Shown here: positions 6,210-15,051 of the stretch, one piece after another
Numbering within the stretch: position 1 is the stretch's first letter
How the letters are laid out: each line of letters opens with the position of its first letter
Assembly (NCBI RefSeq): GCF_035946055.1
Contig: NZ_CP108364.1
Location: 5,952,001-6,016,000 of the forward strand
Direction of reading: 5' to 3'
DNA from: Streptomyces sp. NBC_01341
GTDB taxonomy: Bacteria; Actinomycetota; Actinomycetes; Streptomycetales; Streptomycetaceae
Length of the DNA: 64,000 bases
Made by a program: the position numbers and the translations under genes
Notes under the pieces: model-generated
Databases searched by the model: none
Told to the model about the DNA's origin: nothing
The model's input: the letters and a program-made list of their open reading frames with translations, nothing else

Positions 6210-8537
6210 CTACGAGGCGTCCGGTGTCGGCAGCGCCTCCAGCAGGGGACGCAACCTCGTCGTCCGCTCCTGGGCGGAGACCTCCGCGACCGCGCGGGGC
6301 AGGGCCTGGTCCACGCCGTGGACCACGGACAGATGCCGCTCGCCCCTGCTGAACGCGGTGTACACCCAGGGCCGGCTCAGCCCTCCCGCCGCGTCGCCCG
6401 GCAGGACGACGACGGCCGCCGGCCACCGCATCCCCGCCGCCTGGTGGGCGCTGAGCGCCCAGCCGTGGCGTACCGCCGTCTCCACCAGTTCCTGCGGTAC
6501 GACGACGGGGGCGCCGGAGCAGTCCAGGTGCAGGCCCTCGGCGTCGGCCGAGACTACGGAGCCCGGCACCGCCCTCCCCGGTGCCGGTACATGGACCACG
6601 CGGTCGCCCGGATCGAAGCCCCCGAACCGCCCCGGCCCCGGATTGAGCCGCTGCTTGAGTGCCGCGTTCAGCGCTGTCGTCCCCGCGGAGCCACCGTGCC
6701 CGACGGTGATGACCTGCGTGTCGGAGGACGGCACGCCGAGGGCGCGCGGTACCGAGTCGGCGACGAGCTGCACCGTGCGGTGGACCGCCTCTCCCGCGTC
6801 GCGTACGGGCACGATCACCACTTCCCTGCCCGGCGCCTCGACCTGCGCGAGCTCCCCGATGCCGATGCCCGAGACCAGCTCGCCGATCGGCCCGGGATCG
6901 GGCGTGCGCGAGACGACGTGCGGGCAGGCGCGCGCAGCGATCACGTCCGCGAACACACGACCGGCTCCCGCGGATGCCAGGACCCCCGGATCACCGCTCA
7001 GCACGAGCCGTGTGCCGTCGGCGAGGGACTCCACCAGCATCGCGGCCGTCTCCACGTCGAGCTGCGGGGCGTCCAGCACCACCAGCAGGTCGACGGCGAA
7101 CGCACCGTCCGCCTCGCGCCCGGGACCGGCCTCGCCGGAGAGCAGGGCGGAGAGGGTGACCACTGCCTGCGGGTCACCCACGGCCGCCGCCAGCCGGTGG
7201 AGACCGTCGACGCTGTGGGTGGTGCCCACGGCACGCAGCCCGAGACCGCGAGCGGCGGCGATCAGGGCCGCGGGCTCGGCCCTGGCGCTCTCGCCTCCGC
7301 TGTGCGCGACCAGGCCCGCGGTCGCGACGGTCCGGATCAGCTCGGCCGCCGAAGGCGAGGGGGCGCCGGTGGCGGCCTCCGCCCAGTCGGCGCCCTTCTC
7401 CACGGAGTTGACCAGCCGGGCCAGGCCGTCGGCGAGGCTCTCCTCGGCCAGCGCGTACCGGTCGAGGCCGAGCAGGACGAGCACCGGCGCCTCGTCCTCC
7501 GCCCCTGCTTCCGGTCCGCCCTCGGAGTCCTCCACGGCGTCCTCCTGCTGACCGGCCGCTTCCTCCGCCGCGCCGTCGTCGCCGTCCTGGAAGACCAGCA
7601 CGACGCCCTCGGCCACCGCGTGCTGGACGGCCGCGCCGGGGTCGGTCACCGCGAACCCGGACAGCGCCGTACGCACCTCGGCGGCATCCAGGGCCGTGTG
7701 TCCCCGCAGCGCCGCACGCTCCAGCAGCCAGCCGACGAGCGCCGCAGTGCGCCTCTCGTCGTCGGGGCCGCACTCCCCGCCCAGCAGCGCCCGGGCGAAA
7801 GCGTCCGCCTGCTCCGGGCGGACACCGGGCAGCGACAGCAGTTGCCAGGGGTCCTCCCGGAGGATCACGGCCGCCTGCTCGCCGAGAACCGAGGCCGCGG
7901 GACGCGCCAGTGCCTCGGGGGCCCCTCCCTCGGCGAGTACCGTCGCGGCCGAGGCGGCGGCCTCCGGGGACGCCCCCCGTGCGGTGGGCTGTTCGGGGGC
8001 CGTGGCCCCACGGGCGGGCGCGGGGGCGGCCTGCGGGGACGCCCTGCGGGGCGCCGGGGCGGACGCGGGCGAGTCGAAGAAGGCGGTGCCCGGCTTCTCG
8101 CCGCTCTCCACGGCGCGCACGGCAGCGAGCAGATCGGCGGCCGGGCCGCTCAGCTTGGCACCCGCGGCGATGGGGCCGTCCTTCCCGGCCTTGCGCTGCT
8201 CGATCCGCAGGCGCAGCTCGCGCTGCGCGGCCAGCTCGGCCGCGGCCTCCGACAGCTCGGGCGTCTGTGACGCCTGCGCGGTGTCCTGGGCGGCCGCCCC
8301 GTCCGCATCGGCGTCTCCCACGGGCTCCGGGCCCTCACCGGCATCGGCGTCCCGCGTGGCCTGCGTCTCTTCCGCGTCCTGGCTTGCGCCGGTGTCCTGC
8401 GGTGCGTCCGCGCCGTCCGCGGCCTCGGTGCCGTGCTCGCCGGCCGAACCGTCCGCGGCCGCGGCGCCGATGTCCTCGCGGCCCTCGTCGTCCTCGGCGG
8501 CGGGGTCCGGGGATTCTCCCCGGGGAAGCGCAGTCAC
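6210..8537 (-). CDS. RecD2-like helicase homologue with degenerate ATPase motifs
   Basis: A 775-residue protein. Residues 1-~200 are a low-complexity acidic/Ala-rich tail. From ~225 a helix-hairpin-helix (LLSLPGVRPEQADAF) and a RecD2 N-terminal-like region follow. The two RecA-like domains are recognisable by order: a Walker A position reading HSGGESARAEP (~411) instead of GGPGTGKT, a Walker B position LLVVLDAPQ (~483) where DE is expected, then VLSGDPGVLASAGAG matching the RecD GDxxQLPSVG block, and the UvrD-C2 end LSAHQAAG / VYTAFSRGE (normally VHKSQG / YTAITRAR). The loss of Lys, Thr and Glu predicts no ATPase activity. The GTG start overlaps the aldo/keto reductase stop (GTGA), so it is co-translated. 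Confidence 0.72.
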   Translation of the reverse strand: MTALPRGESPDPAAEDDEGREDIGAAAADGSAGEHGTEAADGADAPQDTGASQDAEETQATRDADAGEGPEPVGDADADGAAAQDTAQASQTPELSEAAAELAAQRELRLRIEQRKAGKDGPIAAGAKLSGPAADLLAAVRAVESGEKPGTAFFDSPASAPAPRRASPQAAPAPARGATAPEQPTARGASPEAAASAATVLAEGGAPEALARPAASVLGEQAAVILREDPWQLLSLPGVRPEQADAFARALLGGECGPDDERRTAALVGWLLERAALRGHTALDAAEVRTALSGFAVTDPGAAVQHAVAEGVVLVFQDGDDGAAEEAAGQQEDAVEDSEGGPEAGAEDEAPVLVLLGLDRYALAEESLADGLARLVNSVEKGADWAEAATGAPSPSAAELIRTVATAGLVAHSGGESARAEPAALIAAARGLGLRAVGTTHSVDGLHRLAAAVGDPQAVVTLSALLSGEAGPGREADGAFAVDLLVVLDAPQLDVETAAMLVESLADGTRLVLSGDPGVLASAGAGRVFADVIAARACPHVVSRTPDPGPIGELVSGIGIGELAQVEAPGREVVIVPVRDAGEAVHRTVQLVADSVPRALGVPSSDTQVITVGHGGSAGTTALNAALKQRLNPGPGRFGGFDPGDRVVHVPAPGRAVPGSVVSADAEGLHLDCSGAPVVVPQELVETAVRHGWALSAHQAAGMRWPAAVVVLPGDAAGGLSRPWVYTAFSRGERHLSVVHGVDQALPRAVAEVSAQERTTRLRPLLEALPTPDAS

Positions 8538-9517
8538 AGCGTGCTCCAGTCCTGGTCGGGATAGCGGTGCACGGGCGCCGACACATCGTCGAGCGCCTGG
8601 CAGATCTCGTCAGGAAGACTAAGCGCCTCCACTGACAACGCCTCGGTCAGCTGCCGCGCGTTGCGCGCGCCGACGACCGGCGCCACCACTCCCGGCCGGT
8701 CGCGCACCCAGGCCAGGGCGACCTGCAGAGGCGTCGTGGAGAGGCCGTCGGCCGCTGTGGCCACCGCATCCACGATCCGGCGCGCCGGATCGTCGAGATA
8801 CGGCTCGACGAACGGAGCGAGCTGCTCCGAGGCGCCCCGGGAGTCCGACGGGGTGCCGGTGCGGTACTTGCCCGTCAGGACCCCGCGGCCCAGGGGCGAC
8901 GACGGAAGGAGCCCCACCCCGAGATCCAGTGCCGCAGGCAGCACCTCCCGTTCGACGCCCCGCTGGACCAGCGAATACTCCATCTGGGTGCACGCCAGCC
9001 GGGTGCGCACCCCGGGCGCGGCGAGCTGCCAGGTCGCGGCCTTGGCCAGTTGCCAGCCGCTGAAGTCGGAGACACCCGCGTACCGCACGCGTCCCGACGA
9101 CACCGCGAGGTCGAGCGCCTGCAGGGTCTCCTCCAGCGGGGTCACGGGGTCGAACGCGTGGATCTGCCACAGGTCGACGTAGTCCGTCCCGAGCCGCCTC
9201 AGGGACGCGTCCAGTGCGGCGAGAAGATGTCCCCGCGAGCCGTCGACGCGCCGGTAGGGGTCGGCCACGCTGCCCGCCTTGGTCGAGATGACCAGATCCT
9301 GCCGGGGCACCAGCTTGTCCAGAAGGCGGCCCAGCAGGTACTCGGCCTCCCCGTCGGCGTAGACGTCGGCGGTGTCCACCAGGGTGCCGCCGACGTCCCA
9401 GAAGGCCTTGAGCTGGTCGGCGGCGTCGTGCTCGTCGGTGTCCCGGCCCCAGGTGAGGGTGCCCAGCCCGATACGGGACACGCGAAGGCCGGTTCGGCCG
9501 AGATGCCTCTGCTCCAT
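8534..9517 (-). CDS. Aldo/keto reductase
   Basis: A 327-residue (beta/alpha)8 aldo/keto reductase. It opens with MEQRHLGRTGLRVSRIGLGT, the usual first strand. The catalytic tetrad is seen as Asp-Tyr in DTADVYADGEAE, Lys in ISTKAG and a His-region equivalent in LWQIHAFD. The NADPH-binding C-terminal part contains GVVAPVVGARNARQL. It reduces aldehydes or ketones with NADPH; the substrate is unknown. The start at ATG 9517 is chosen because the family begins there. An in-frame upstream start at 9568 adds a non-conserved tail. It is the first gene of a two-gene unit with the RecD2-like gene. Confidence 0.87.
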   Translation of the reverse strand: MEQRHLGRTGLRVSRIGLGTLTWGRDTDEHDAADQLKAFWDVGGTLVDTADVYADGEAEYLLGRLLDKLVPRQDLVISTKAGSVADPYRRVDGSRGHLLAALDASLRRLGTDYVDLWQIHAFDPVTPLEETLQALDLAVSSGRVRYAGVSDFSGWQLAKAATWQLAAPGVRTRLACTQMEYSLVQRGVEREVLPAALDLGVGLLPSSPLGRGVLTGKYRTGTPSDSRGASEQLAPFVEPYLDDPARRIVDAVATAADGLSTTPLQVALAWVRDRPGVVAPVVGARNARQLTEALSVEALSLPDEICQALDDVSAPVHRYPDQDWSTL

Positions 9518-9634
9518 GGGCGCTGAGGTTACTGGCCGGGGCCCCGGCCGGTGGAAGCCTGTGGACAACCTGCGCCCGGGGGCGAGCCTGCCGGATTCCG
9601 GCCCCCCGCGCTAGAGTCCCGGGCACAGGAACGT

Positions 9635-9646
9635 TACTGATCAGTA
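9635..9646. promoter_or_regulatory. 12-bp palindrome, putative operator
   Basis: TACTGATCAGTA is a perfect palindrome that directly abuts the ribosome site of the oxidoreductase gene. Its size and position fit a TetR- or MarR-type repressor site. The regulator is unknown. Confidence 0.45.
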
Positions 9647-9660
9647 GAGGGAGCGTGGCT

Positions 9661-10713
9661 ATGCGGCTCGGCATCAATCTCGGTTACTGGGGTGCGGGCA
9701 TGGACGGCGACAACCTCGCCGTCGCCCAGGAGGCGGACCGGCTCGGCTACGACGTCTGCTGGGCCGCCGAGGCCTATGGCTCCGACGTACCGACGGTGCT
9801 TGCCTGGGTCGCCGCCCGGACCGAGTCCATCGACGTCGGCTCCGCCATCATGCAGATCCCGGCCCGCCAGCCCGCGATGACGGCCATGACGGCCGCCACG
9901 CTCGACTCCCTCTCCGGGGGCCGCTTCCGCCTGGGGCTCGGCGTCTCGGGACCGCAGGTCTCGGAGGGCTGGTACGGCGTCAAGTTCGACAAGCCGCTGG
10001 CCCGCACGCGCGAGTACGTCGAGATCGTGCGCCGGGCCATGTCCCGCGAGCGGCTGTCCTACGAGGGTGAGCACTGGACCCTGCCGCTGCCCGACGGCCC
10101 CGGCAAGCCCATCAAGCTGACCGTCCACCCGCAGCGCGAGCACATCCCGCTGTACATCGCCGCGATCGGCCCCAAGAACCTGGAGCAGACCGGCGAGATC
10201 GCCGATGGAGCCCTCCTGATCTTCCCGTCCGCCGAGCACATCGAGGAGATGGCGATCAAGCACCTGCGGGCCGGACGGGAGAAGGCCGGGAAGACGATGG
10301 ACGGGTTCGACGTCTGTCCGACCCTCCCCCTGGCGATCGGTGACGACATCAACGGCCTCGCCGACATGTTCCGCCCCTACACCGCGCTCTACGTCGGCGG
10401 CATGGGCAGCCGCAAGCAGAACTTCTACAACCAGCTCGCCCAGCGCATGGGGTACGAGAAGGAAGCGGCCGAGATCCAGGACAAGTACCTGTCCGGCGAC
10501 AAGGCCGGCGCGGCGGCAGCCGTGCCGCACCAGCTCATCGACCAGACCACGCTGCTCGGCTCGGTCGAGCGGATCGCCGACCGGATGCGGGCCTACGCCG
10601 AGGCCGGCGTCACGACGCTGACCCTCGCTCCCGCCGGCTTCACGCTCGACGAGCGCCTCGCGGCCCTGCGGGCGGGCACCGACGCCCTGGAGCGTTCCGG
10701 CGTCGCGGCGTAA
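9661..10713 (+). CDS. LLM-class F420-dependent oxidoreductase
   Basis: A 350-residue luciferase-like TIM-barrel protein. It begins MRLGINLGYWGAGMDGDN. Motifs typical of F420-binding members are seen: GYDVCWAAEAYGSD, then VGSAIMQIPARQPAMTAM, LSGGRFRLGLGVSGPQV and a C-terminal YAEAGVTTLTLAPAG. It probably transfers hydride to or from coenzyme F420 in the cytosol; the substrate is unknown. ATG 9661 is preferred over GTG 9655 because AGAGGGAG at 9646-9653 is well spaced only for the ATG. A 12-bp palindrome sits just upstream of the ribosome site. Confidence 0.87.
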   Translation: MRLGINLGYWGAGMDGDNLAVAQEADRLGYDVCWAAEAYGSDVPTVLAWVAARTESIDVGSAIMQIPARQPAMTAMTAATLDSLSGGRFRLGLGVSGPQVSEGWYGVKFDKPLARTREYVEIVRRAMSRERLSYEGEHWTLPLPDGPGKPIKLTVHPQREHIPLYIAAIGPKNLEQTGEIADGALLIFPSAEHIEEMAIKHLRAGREKAGKTMDGFDVCPTLPLAIGDDINGLADMFRPYTALYVGGMGSRKQNFYNQLAQRMGYEKEAAEIQDKYLSGDKAGAAAAVPHQLIDQTTLLGSVERIADRMRAYAEAGVTTLTLAPAGFTLDERLAALRAGTDALERSGVAA

Positions 10714-10754
10714 CGGAGCAGAACCCTCCGGACACGGCACGGGAGGGGAGCACT

Positions 10755-10798
10755 ACGGCCGTGGTGGGGGCTCGGGGGGTCCTCCCCGCCACGGCCGT
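10755..10798 (+). terminator. Stem-loop terminator
   Basis: A 15-bp inverted repeat with one G-T pair (ACGGCCGTGGTGGGG / CCCCGCCACGGCCGT) lies 41 bases past the oxidoreductase stop. The remaining sequence up to 10978 shows no gene. Confidence 0.7.
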
Positions 10799-10978
10799 CA
10801 CGGGGAACAACGCGTCGCGCCGCTCCCGGTTACGCCCCGTACCCCTCCCGGGGAGCCGCAGCCGGTCCGGGAGGCCTACGGCGCCCGTTCGGCCCTGCCC
10901 CGCCCCGCTCGTGTTGCCTACCGGGCCGTACCGAATTTGACTGTGTCTCTGCGGACACCGGTGCGAAAGGTGGCAGTG

Positions 10979-11767
10979 ATGCTCTCGGCAAAGAGTCTGT
11001 TCCAGGAGATCCTCGACAACGACGAGTCCTTCCGGCTGTTCTGCTCGATCGCCGCGGGCGGGGAGGCCCAGGGCGGCTGGGAGAACGGGCGCATCGCCGC
11101 CCTGGTGCCCCCGGGACTGAGTGAGCTCGCCCCCAAGGTCGCCCGGCACGGTGCCGACGAGGACAAGCACGGCCGGATCTTCAACGCGCTGCTGAAACAA
11201 CGCGGACTCCAGCTCGTGTCGGTGCCCTACGAGACCGACTACACCCTCCTGCTGGAGCGTCACGGCATCGGCCTGGCCCATGAGCGGCTCAGCCGCGAGG
11301 AGCCCCTCACCGAACGGGACATCATCGTCTACCTGGCCCACAGCAGGGTCACCGAGCAGCGGGCCTCCGAACAGATGCGGCTCCTGCTGCGGCACTTCTC
11401 CGAGCACCCGGTGCTCGGCCGCGCCGTGAGGATGATCTCGCGCGACGAGGACAACCACCTCGCGTACTGCCACGAGGAACTCCTCCGCTTCGCCCGGGCC
11501 GGACACGGCCGGACGATCCAGTCCGTCCTGCGGGAGTGCGCCCACGCGGAGATCCGCGTCTACCGCGACGTCAGCCTCGCCGTGATGCGTCACATGGGCG
11601 AGGTCCTGCGCTGGTCCCGCGCCAAGAGCACGCTGCTGACCGCCGGCATCCACGCGATGTACGCGTACGAGCGGCTGGTGGGCTGGCAGCGGATGGTGAG
11701 CCTGCGCCAGCCCGTGCTGCGTGACGCGCTGGGCGCCCCGGCCGTCCCGGAGACCGAGTTCGCCTGA
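10979..11767 (+). CDS. Ferritin-like di-iron domain protein
   Basis: A 262-residue all-helical protein. Two ExxH motifs lie in repeated helices: ADEDKHGRIF (~58) and RDEDNHLAYC (~152). Further Glu-bearing helices are FCSIAAGGEAQGGW and VTEQRASEQM. This is the spacing of a four-helix di-iron ferritin-like fold. A C-terminal extension holds RECAHAEIRVYRD and two more helices. Iron binding is likely; whether it acts as an oxygenase, a storage protein or a tRNA-hydroxylase relative is not determined. The start is ATG 10979, with GAAAGGTGG six bases upstream; the in-frame TTG at 10937 is rejected. Confidence 0.75.
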   Translation: MLSAKSLFQEILDNDESFRLFCSIAAGGEAQGGWENGRIAALVPPGLSELAPKVARHGADEDKHGRIFNALLKQRGLQLVSVPYETDYTLLLERHGIGLAHERLSREEPLTERDIIVYLAHSRVTEQRASEQMRLLLRHFSEHPVLGRAVRMISRDEDNHLAYCHEELLRFARAGHGRTIQSVLRECAHAEIRVYRDVSLAVMRHMGEVLRWSRAKSTLLTAGIHAMYAYERLVGWQRMVSLRQPVLRDALGAPAVPETEFA

Positions 11768-11781
11768 GGGCCGCGACGTGC

Positions 11782-12777
11782 CTACATCCAGCCACGCCGC
11801 TTGAACATGCGGTACAGGCTGAAGACCGCGACGCCCATCAACGCGATCACCGTCGGATAGGTCCACACCTGGTCGAGCTCGGGCATGTGCTCGAAGTTCA
11901 TGCCGTAGATGCCCGCCACCAGGGTCGGCACCGCGGCCATGGCGGCCCAGGCCGAGATCTTCCTCATGTCGTCGTTCTGCCGCACACCGACCTGCGCCAG
12001 GTGCGCCGAGAGGATGTCCGAGAGCAGCCGGTCCAGGCCCTCCACGTGTTCGACGGCACGGGTCAGGTGGTCGTTCACGTCGCGGAAGAACGGCTGCGAT
12101 CCGGCGTCGACGAACGGCACACCCGCGCCGGAGAGCCGGGCCATCGGGCCGCTCAGCGGGTTGGTCGCCCTGCGGAACTCCAGTACCTGCCGCTTGAACG
12201 TGTAGATGGCCGCGGCCGTGTTCGTGGTGTCGCGCGAGCCGGTCGGTGCGAACACCTGGGCCTCCAGCTCCTCCAGGTCGACCTGGAGCTCGGCGGCGAC
12301 CTCGATGTAGTGGTCGACCACCGCGTCGCTGACCGCGTACAGCACCGACGTGGGCCCGTGCCTGAGGACCTCGGGCTCCGCCTCCAGACGACGCCGTACG
12401 GCAGCCAGCGGCGCGCCTTCCCCGTGCCGCACCGTGACGACGAAGGAATCCCCTATGAACAGCATGAGCTCCCCGGCGCTCACGGTGTCGCTCTCCTGCT
12501 CGTAGACCACCGGCTTGATGACCACGAACAGGGAGTCGTCGTAGATCTCCAGCTTGGGCCGCTGATGGGCGCGCAGGGCGTCCTCGACGGCCAGGGGGTG
12601 CAGCGCGAACTCACTGGTGACGTGTTCGAACTCCTCCGCCGTCGGCTCGTGCAGCCCGATCCAGACGAACGCGTCGCCCGCAGCCCGCGCCTCGTCCAGG
12701 GCATCGGAGAAGTCGGCGGGACCATCGGTCCTGCGCCCGTCCCGGTAAATTCGGCAGTCGACGATCACTTGCGGCAT
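11782..12777 (-). CDS. corA: CorA-family magnesium/cobalt transporter
   Basis: A 331-residue CorA-type channel. It has a long N-terminal cytosolic alpha/beta domain with FVWIGLHEPTAEEF, HPLAVEDALRAHQRPKLE and a stalk helix (VEHVEGLDRLLSDI). Two C-terminal membrane helices follow, the first ending in the signature YGMNFE and the second WTYPTVIALMGVAVFSLYRM with a basic tail. The GMN motif forms the selectivity filter for hydrated Mg2+ in the pentamer. The start is ATG 12777 (MPQVIVDCRIY), with GGGGAAG upstream on the minus strand. It is divergent from the phosphatase gene at 12822, so the two share a short promoter region. Confidence 0.9.
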   Translation of the reverse strand: MPQVIVDCRIYRDGRRTDGPADFSDALDEARAAGDAFVWIGLHEPTAEEFEHVTSEFALHPLAVEDALRAHQRPKLEIYDDSLFVVIKPVVYEQESDTVSAGELMLFIGDSFVVTVRHGEGAPLAAVRRRLEAEPEVLRHGPTSVLYAVSDAVVDHYIEVAAELQVDLEELEAQVFAPTGSRDTTNTAAAIYTFKRQVLEFRRATNPLSGPMARLSGAGVPFVDAGSQPFFRDVNDHLTRAVEHVEGLDRLLSDILSAHLAQVGVRQNDDMRKISAWAAMAAVPTLVAGIYGMNFEHMPELDQVWTYPTVIALMGVAVFSLYRMFKRRGWM

Positions 12778-12821
12778 TCTTCCCCGCCCGCGTGCTTCCA
12801 CGCACCTTTACGCTGGCAGGC

Positions 12822-13532
12822 ATGCCCACGCTCATCCTCGTACGCCATGGACGCTCGACCGCCAACACCGCCGGAGTGCTCGCCGGACGGACTCCGGGGG
12901 TCTCCCTCGACGAACGCGGCGCCGCCCAGGCCGCCGCCCTGCCCGGCAGGCTGTCCGGCATCGCCCTCGCGGCAGCCGTCAGCAGCCCTCTGCAGCGCTG
13001 CCGCGAAACCCTCCAGCCGCTCCTGGACGCCCGCCCGGACCTCGTGTCGCACACGGAGGACCGGATCAGCGAGTGCGACTACGGGGAGTGGTCGGGCCGC
13101 AAGCTGGCCGAACTCTCCGACGAACCCCTGATGAAGGTCGTCCAGCAGCACCCCTCCGCCGCGGCGTTCCCCGGCGGCGAGTCGATGCGCGGCATGCAGA
13201 CCCGGGCCGTCGAGGCGGTGCGTGAGTGGAACGACCGCATCGAGGCCGAGCACGGCGAGGACGCCACCTACGTCATGTGCTCGCACGGCGACATCATCAA
13301 GGCGATCGTCGCCGACGCCCTCGGCATGCACCTCGATCTCTTCCAGCGCGTCCACGCGGACCCGTGCTCGGTCACCGCGATCCGCTACACCCGCCTGCGG
13401 CCCTTCCTGCTCCGCCTCGGCGACACCGGCGACCTCGCGTCCCTCGCGCCCCGCGAGCAGGCACTCGGGGCCGACGCGGCGGGTGACACGACGACGGACG
13501 CGGCCGTCGGCGGCGGCGCTGGGGCGCCGTGA
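12822..13532 (+). CDS. Histidine phosphatase, MSMEG_4193-type phosphomutase-like
   Basis: A 236-residue histidine-phosphatase-superfamily protein. The catalytic signature LVRHGRSTAN opens it. SSPLQRCRET gives the second Arg, and VMCSHGDIIK the second His. I recognise the subgroup as the MSMEG_4193-type phosphomutase-like family (TIGR03848), which travels with the two genes that follow. It has a low-complexity Ala/Gly/Thr tail. It probably removes phosphate from a small molecule; the substrate is not known. The start is ATG 12822 (MPTLILVRHG). Together with the kinase-fold protein at 14191 it makes a possible phosphorylation/dephosphorylation pair beside mshC. Confidence 0.85.
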   Translation: MPTLILVRHGRSTANTAGVLAGRTPGVSLDERGAAQAAALPGRLSGIALAAAVSSPLQRCRETLQPLLDARPDLVSHTEDRISECDYGEWSGRKLAELSDEPLMKVVQQHPSAAAFPGGESMRGMQTRAVEAVREWNDRIEAEHGEDATYVMCSHGDIIKAIVADALGMHLDLFQRVHADPCSVTAIRYTRLRPFLLRLGDTGDLASLAPREQALGADAAGDTTTDAAVGGGAGAP

Positions 13533-13636
13533 TCGCTCGGCGCAGTAGGGTGGACGCGCCGTAGCGGCCTCGTGGGTGAATCCCGCAGGGCCCGGGGCCG
13601 ACCCCCATTCGCCATCACATTCAAGGGAGACAGGAC

Positions 13637-14227
13637 GTGTCCCGTCAGGTGTTCCTCTACGACCCCCCGGACCGTTTCGTGGCCGGTACGGTCGGGCTGC
13701 CTGGCCGCCGTACGTTTTTCCTGCAGGCGACCTCGAGCGGACGGGTCACGAGCGTGGCCCTGGAGAAGACCCAGGTCGCCGCGTTGGCCGAACGGATCGA
13801 CGAACTCCTCGACGAGGTCGTCCGGCGGACCGGCGGCAACTCACCCGTGCCGGCCGTGGCACCCACGGACGTCGCCGACACCGCCCCGCTGGACGCCCCC
13901 GTGGAGGAGGAGTTCAGGGTCGGCACGATGGCGCTCGCCTGGGACGGCGACGAGCAGCGCATGATCGTCGAGGCGCAGGCCCTCGTCGAGCTGGACGCCG
14001 ACTCCGACGACGACCTCGCCGAAGCCGAGGAAAGGCTCCTGCAGGACGAGGAGAACGGCCCGCCGATGCTCCGCGTACGGCTGAGCGGCGCGCAGGCGCG
14101 GGCCTTCGCCAAGCGGGCCCTGGACGTCGTGAACGCGGGCCGCCCGCCCTGCCCGCTGTGCAGCCTCCCCCTCGACCCGGAAGGACACGTATGCCCGCGC
14201 CAGAACGGATACCGTCGCGGGGCCTGA
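13637..14227 (+). CDS. DUF3090 family protein
   Basis: A 196-residue conserved actinobacterial protein (DUF3090/TIGR03847). It starts SRQVFLYDPPDRFVAGTVG and has an N-terminal beta-rich part (GRRTFFLQATSSGR), an acidic central part and a C-terminal zinc-finger-like end with Cys at CPLC and HVC, followed by PRQNGYRRGA. No enzymatic function is known to me. The GTG start at 13637 has GGGAGA seven bases upstream. Its 3' end overlaps the next gene by 37 bases in another frame, so the two must be co-transcribed and are probably coupled. Confidence 0.87.
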   Translation: MSRQVFLYDPPDRFVAGTVGLPGRRTFFLQATSSGRVTSVALEKTQVAALAERIDELLDEVVRRTGGNSPVPAVAPTDVADTAPLDAPVEEEFRVGTMALAWDGDEQRMIVEAQALVELDADSDDDLAEAEERLLQDEENGPPMLRVRLSGAQARAFAKRALDVVNAGRPPCPLCSLPLDPEGHVCPRQNGYRRGA

Positions 14228-15051
14228 CGGAGGCCGGGCTGCGCACCCTGCTCACCGAGGGGGAGCTCACGGTCCTCGGGCAGGTCAGGGGCGCGTCGAA
14301 CGCGGTGCTCTACTGCATGGTGGCGTACGACGGCGAGGAACGCACCTGCGTCTACAAACCGGTCGCCGGGGAGCAGCCGCTGTGGGACTTCCCCGACGGC
14401 AACCTCGCCCGGCGCGAGGTCGCGGCCTACGAGGTCTCCGAAGCCACCGGCTGGGGCCTCGTGCCCCCCACGGTGCTGCGCGAGGGCCCCTACGGCGAGG
14501 GGATGTGCCAGCTGTGGATCGAGGCGGAGGAGACCGCGGACGGTGACGCCGGCCAGGCCCACGGCCTGCCGCCGCTGCTCGCGCTCGTCGAGGGCGAGGA
14601 GCCGGACGACGGCTGGAAGGCGGTGGGATTCGCCGAGGTGGGGGAGGGGCGGACCGCGTTGCTGGTGCACGCCGACGACCCCCGGCTCCGCCGCCTCGCC
14701 GTGTTGGACGCCGTGATCAACAACGGGGACCGCAAGGGCGGGCACCTGCTGCCGGCGCCCGGCGGCCGGCTGTACGGCATCGACCACGGTGTCACCTTCA
14801 ACGCGGACGACAAGCTGCGGACCCTGCTGTGGGGATGGGCGGGTGAGCCGCTTACGGCGGAGGCCGTGGACGTGCTCGGCGTGCTCTCCGCCGGCCTGGC
14901 ACCCGGTACGGCGCTCGCCACCCGGCTGGCGGAACTGATCACGCCCGCGGAACTCGACGCCCTGCGGGCCCGGGTGGACGCCCTGCGCACGTCCGGGCGC
15001 CATCCGCAGCCCAGCGGTGAGTGGCCCGCGATCCCGTGGCCCCCGGTCTGA
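14191..15051 (+). CDS. SCO1664-family PI3/PI4-kinase-fold protein
   Basis: A 286-residue protein of the TIGR03843/SCO1664 family. Kinase-fold marks are visible: GASNAVLYCMVAYDGEE followed by VYKP (ATP-binding Lys, ~56), NNGDRKGGHLL (~179, catalytic-loop Asp and a metal-ligand position) and YGIDHGVTF (~194, the DFG-equivalent Asp). These match the PI3/PI4-kinase or HipA-like phosphotransferase fold, so ATP-dependent phosphorylation of a small molecule or protein is likely, though no substrate is known. The start is ATG 14191, inside the 3' end of the DUF3090 gene, with GGAAGGA upstream. With the neighbours it forms a conserved trio leading to mshC. Confidence 0.83.
   Translation: MPAPERIPSRGLTEAGLRTLLTEGELTVLGQVRGASNAVLYCMVAYDGEERTCVYKPVAGEQPLWDFPDGNLARREVAAYEVSEATGWGLVPPTVLREGPYGEGMCQLWIEAEETADGDAGQAHGLPPLLALVEGEEPDDGWKAVGFAEVGEGRTALLVHADDPRLRRLAVLDAVINNGDRKGGHLLPAPGGRLYGIDHGVTFNADDKLRTLLWGWAGEPLTAEAVDVLGVLSAGLAPGTALATRLAELITPAELDALRARVDALRTSGRHPQPSGEWPAIPWPPV

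Noticed and set aside
13576..14190. Extended N-terminus for the kinase-fold protein
   Set aside because: The upstream frame is an Arg-rich shadow of DUF3090; ATG 14191 has a good ribosome site and a family-like start.
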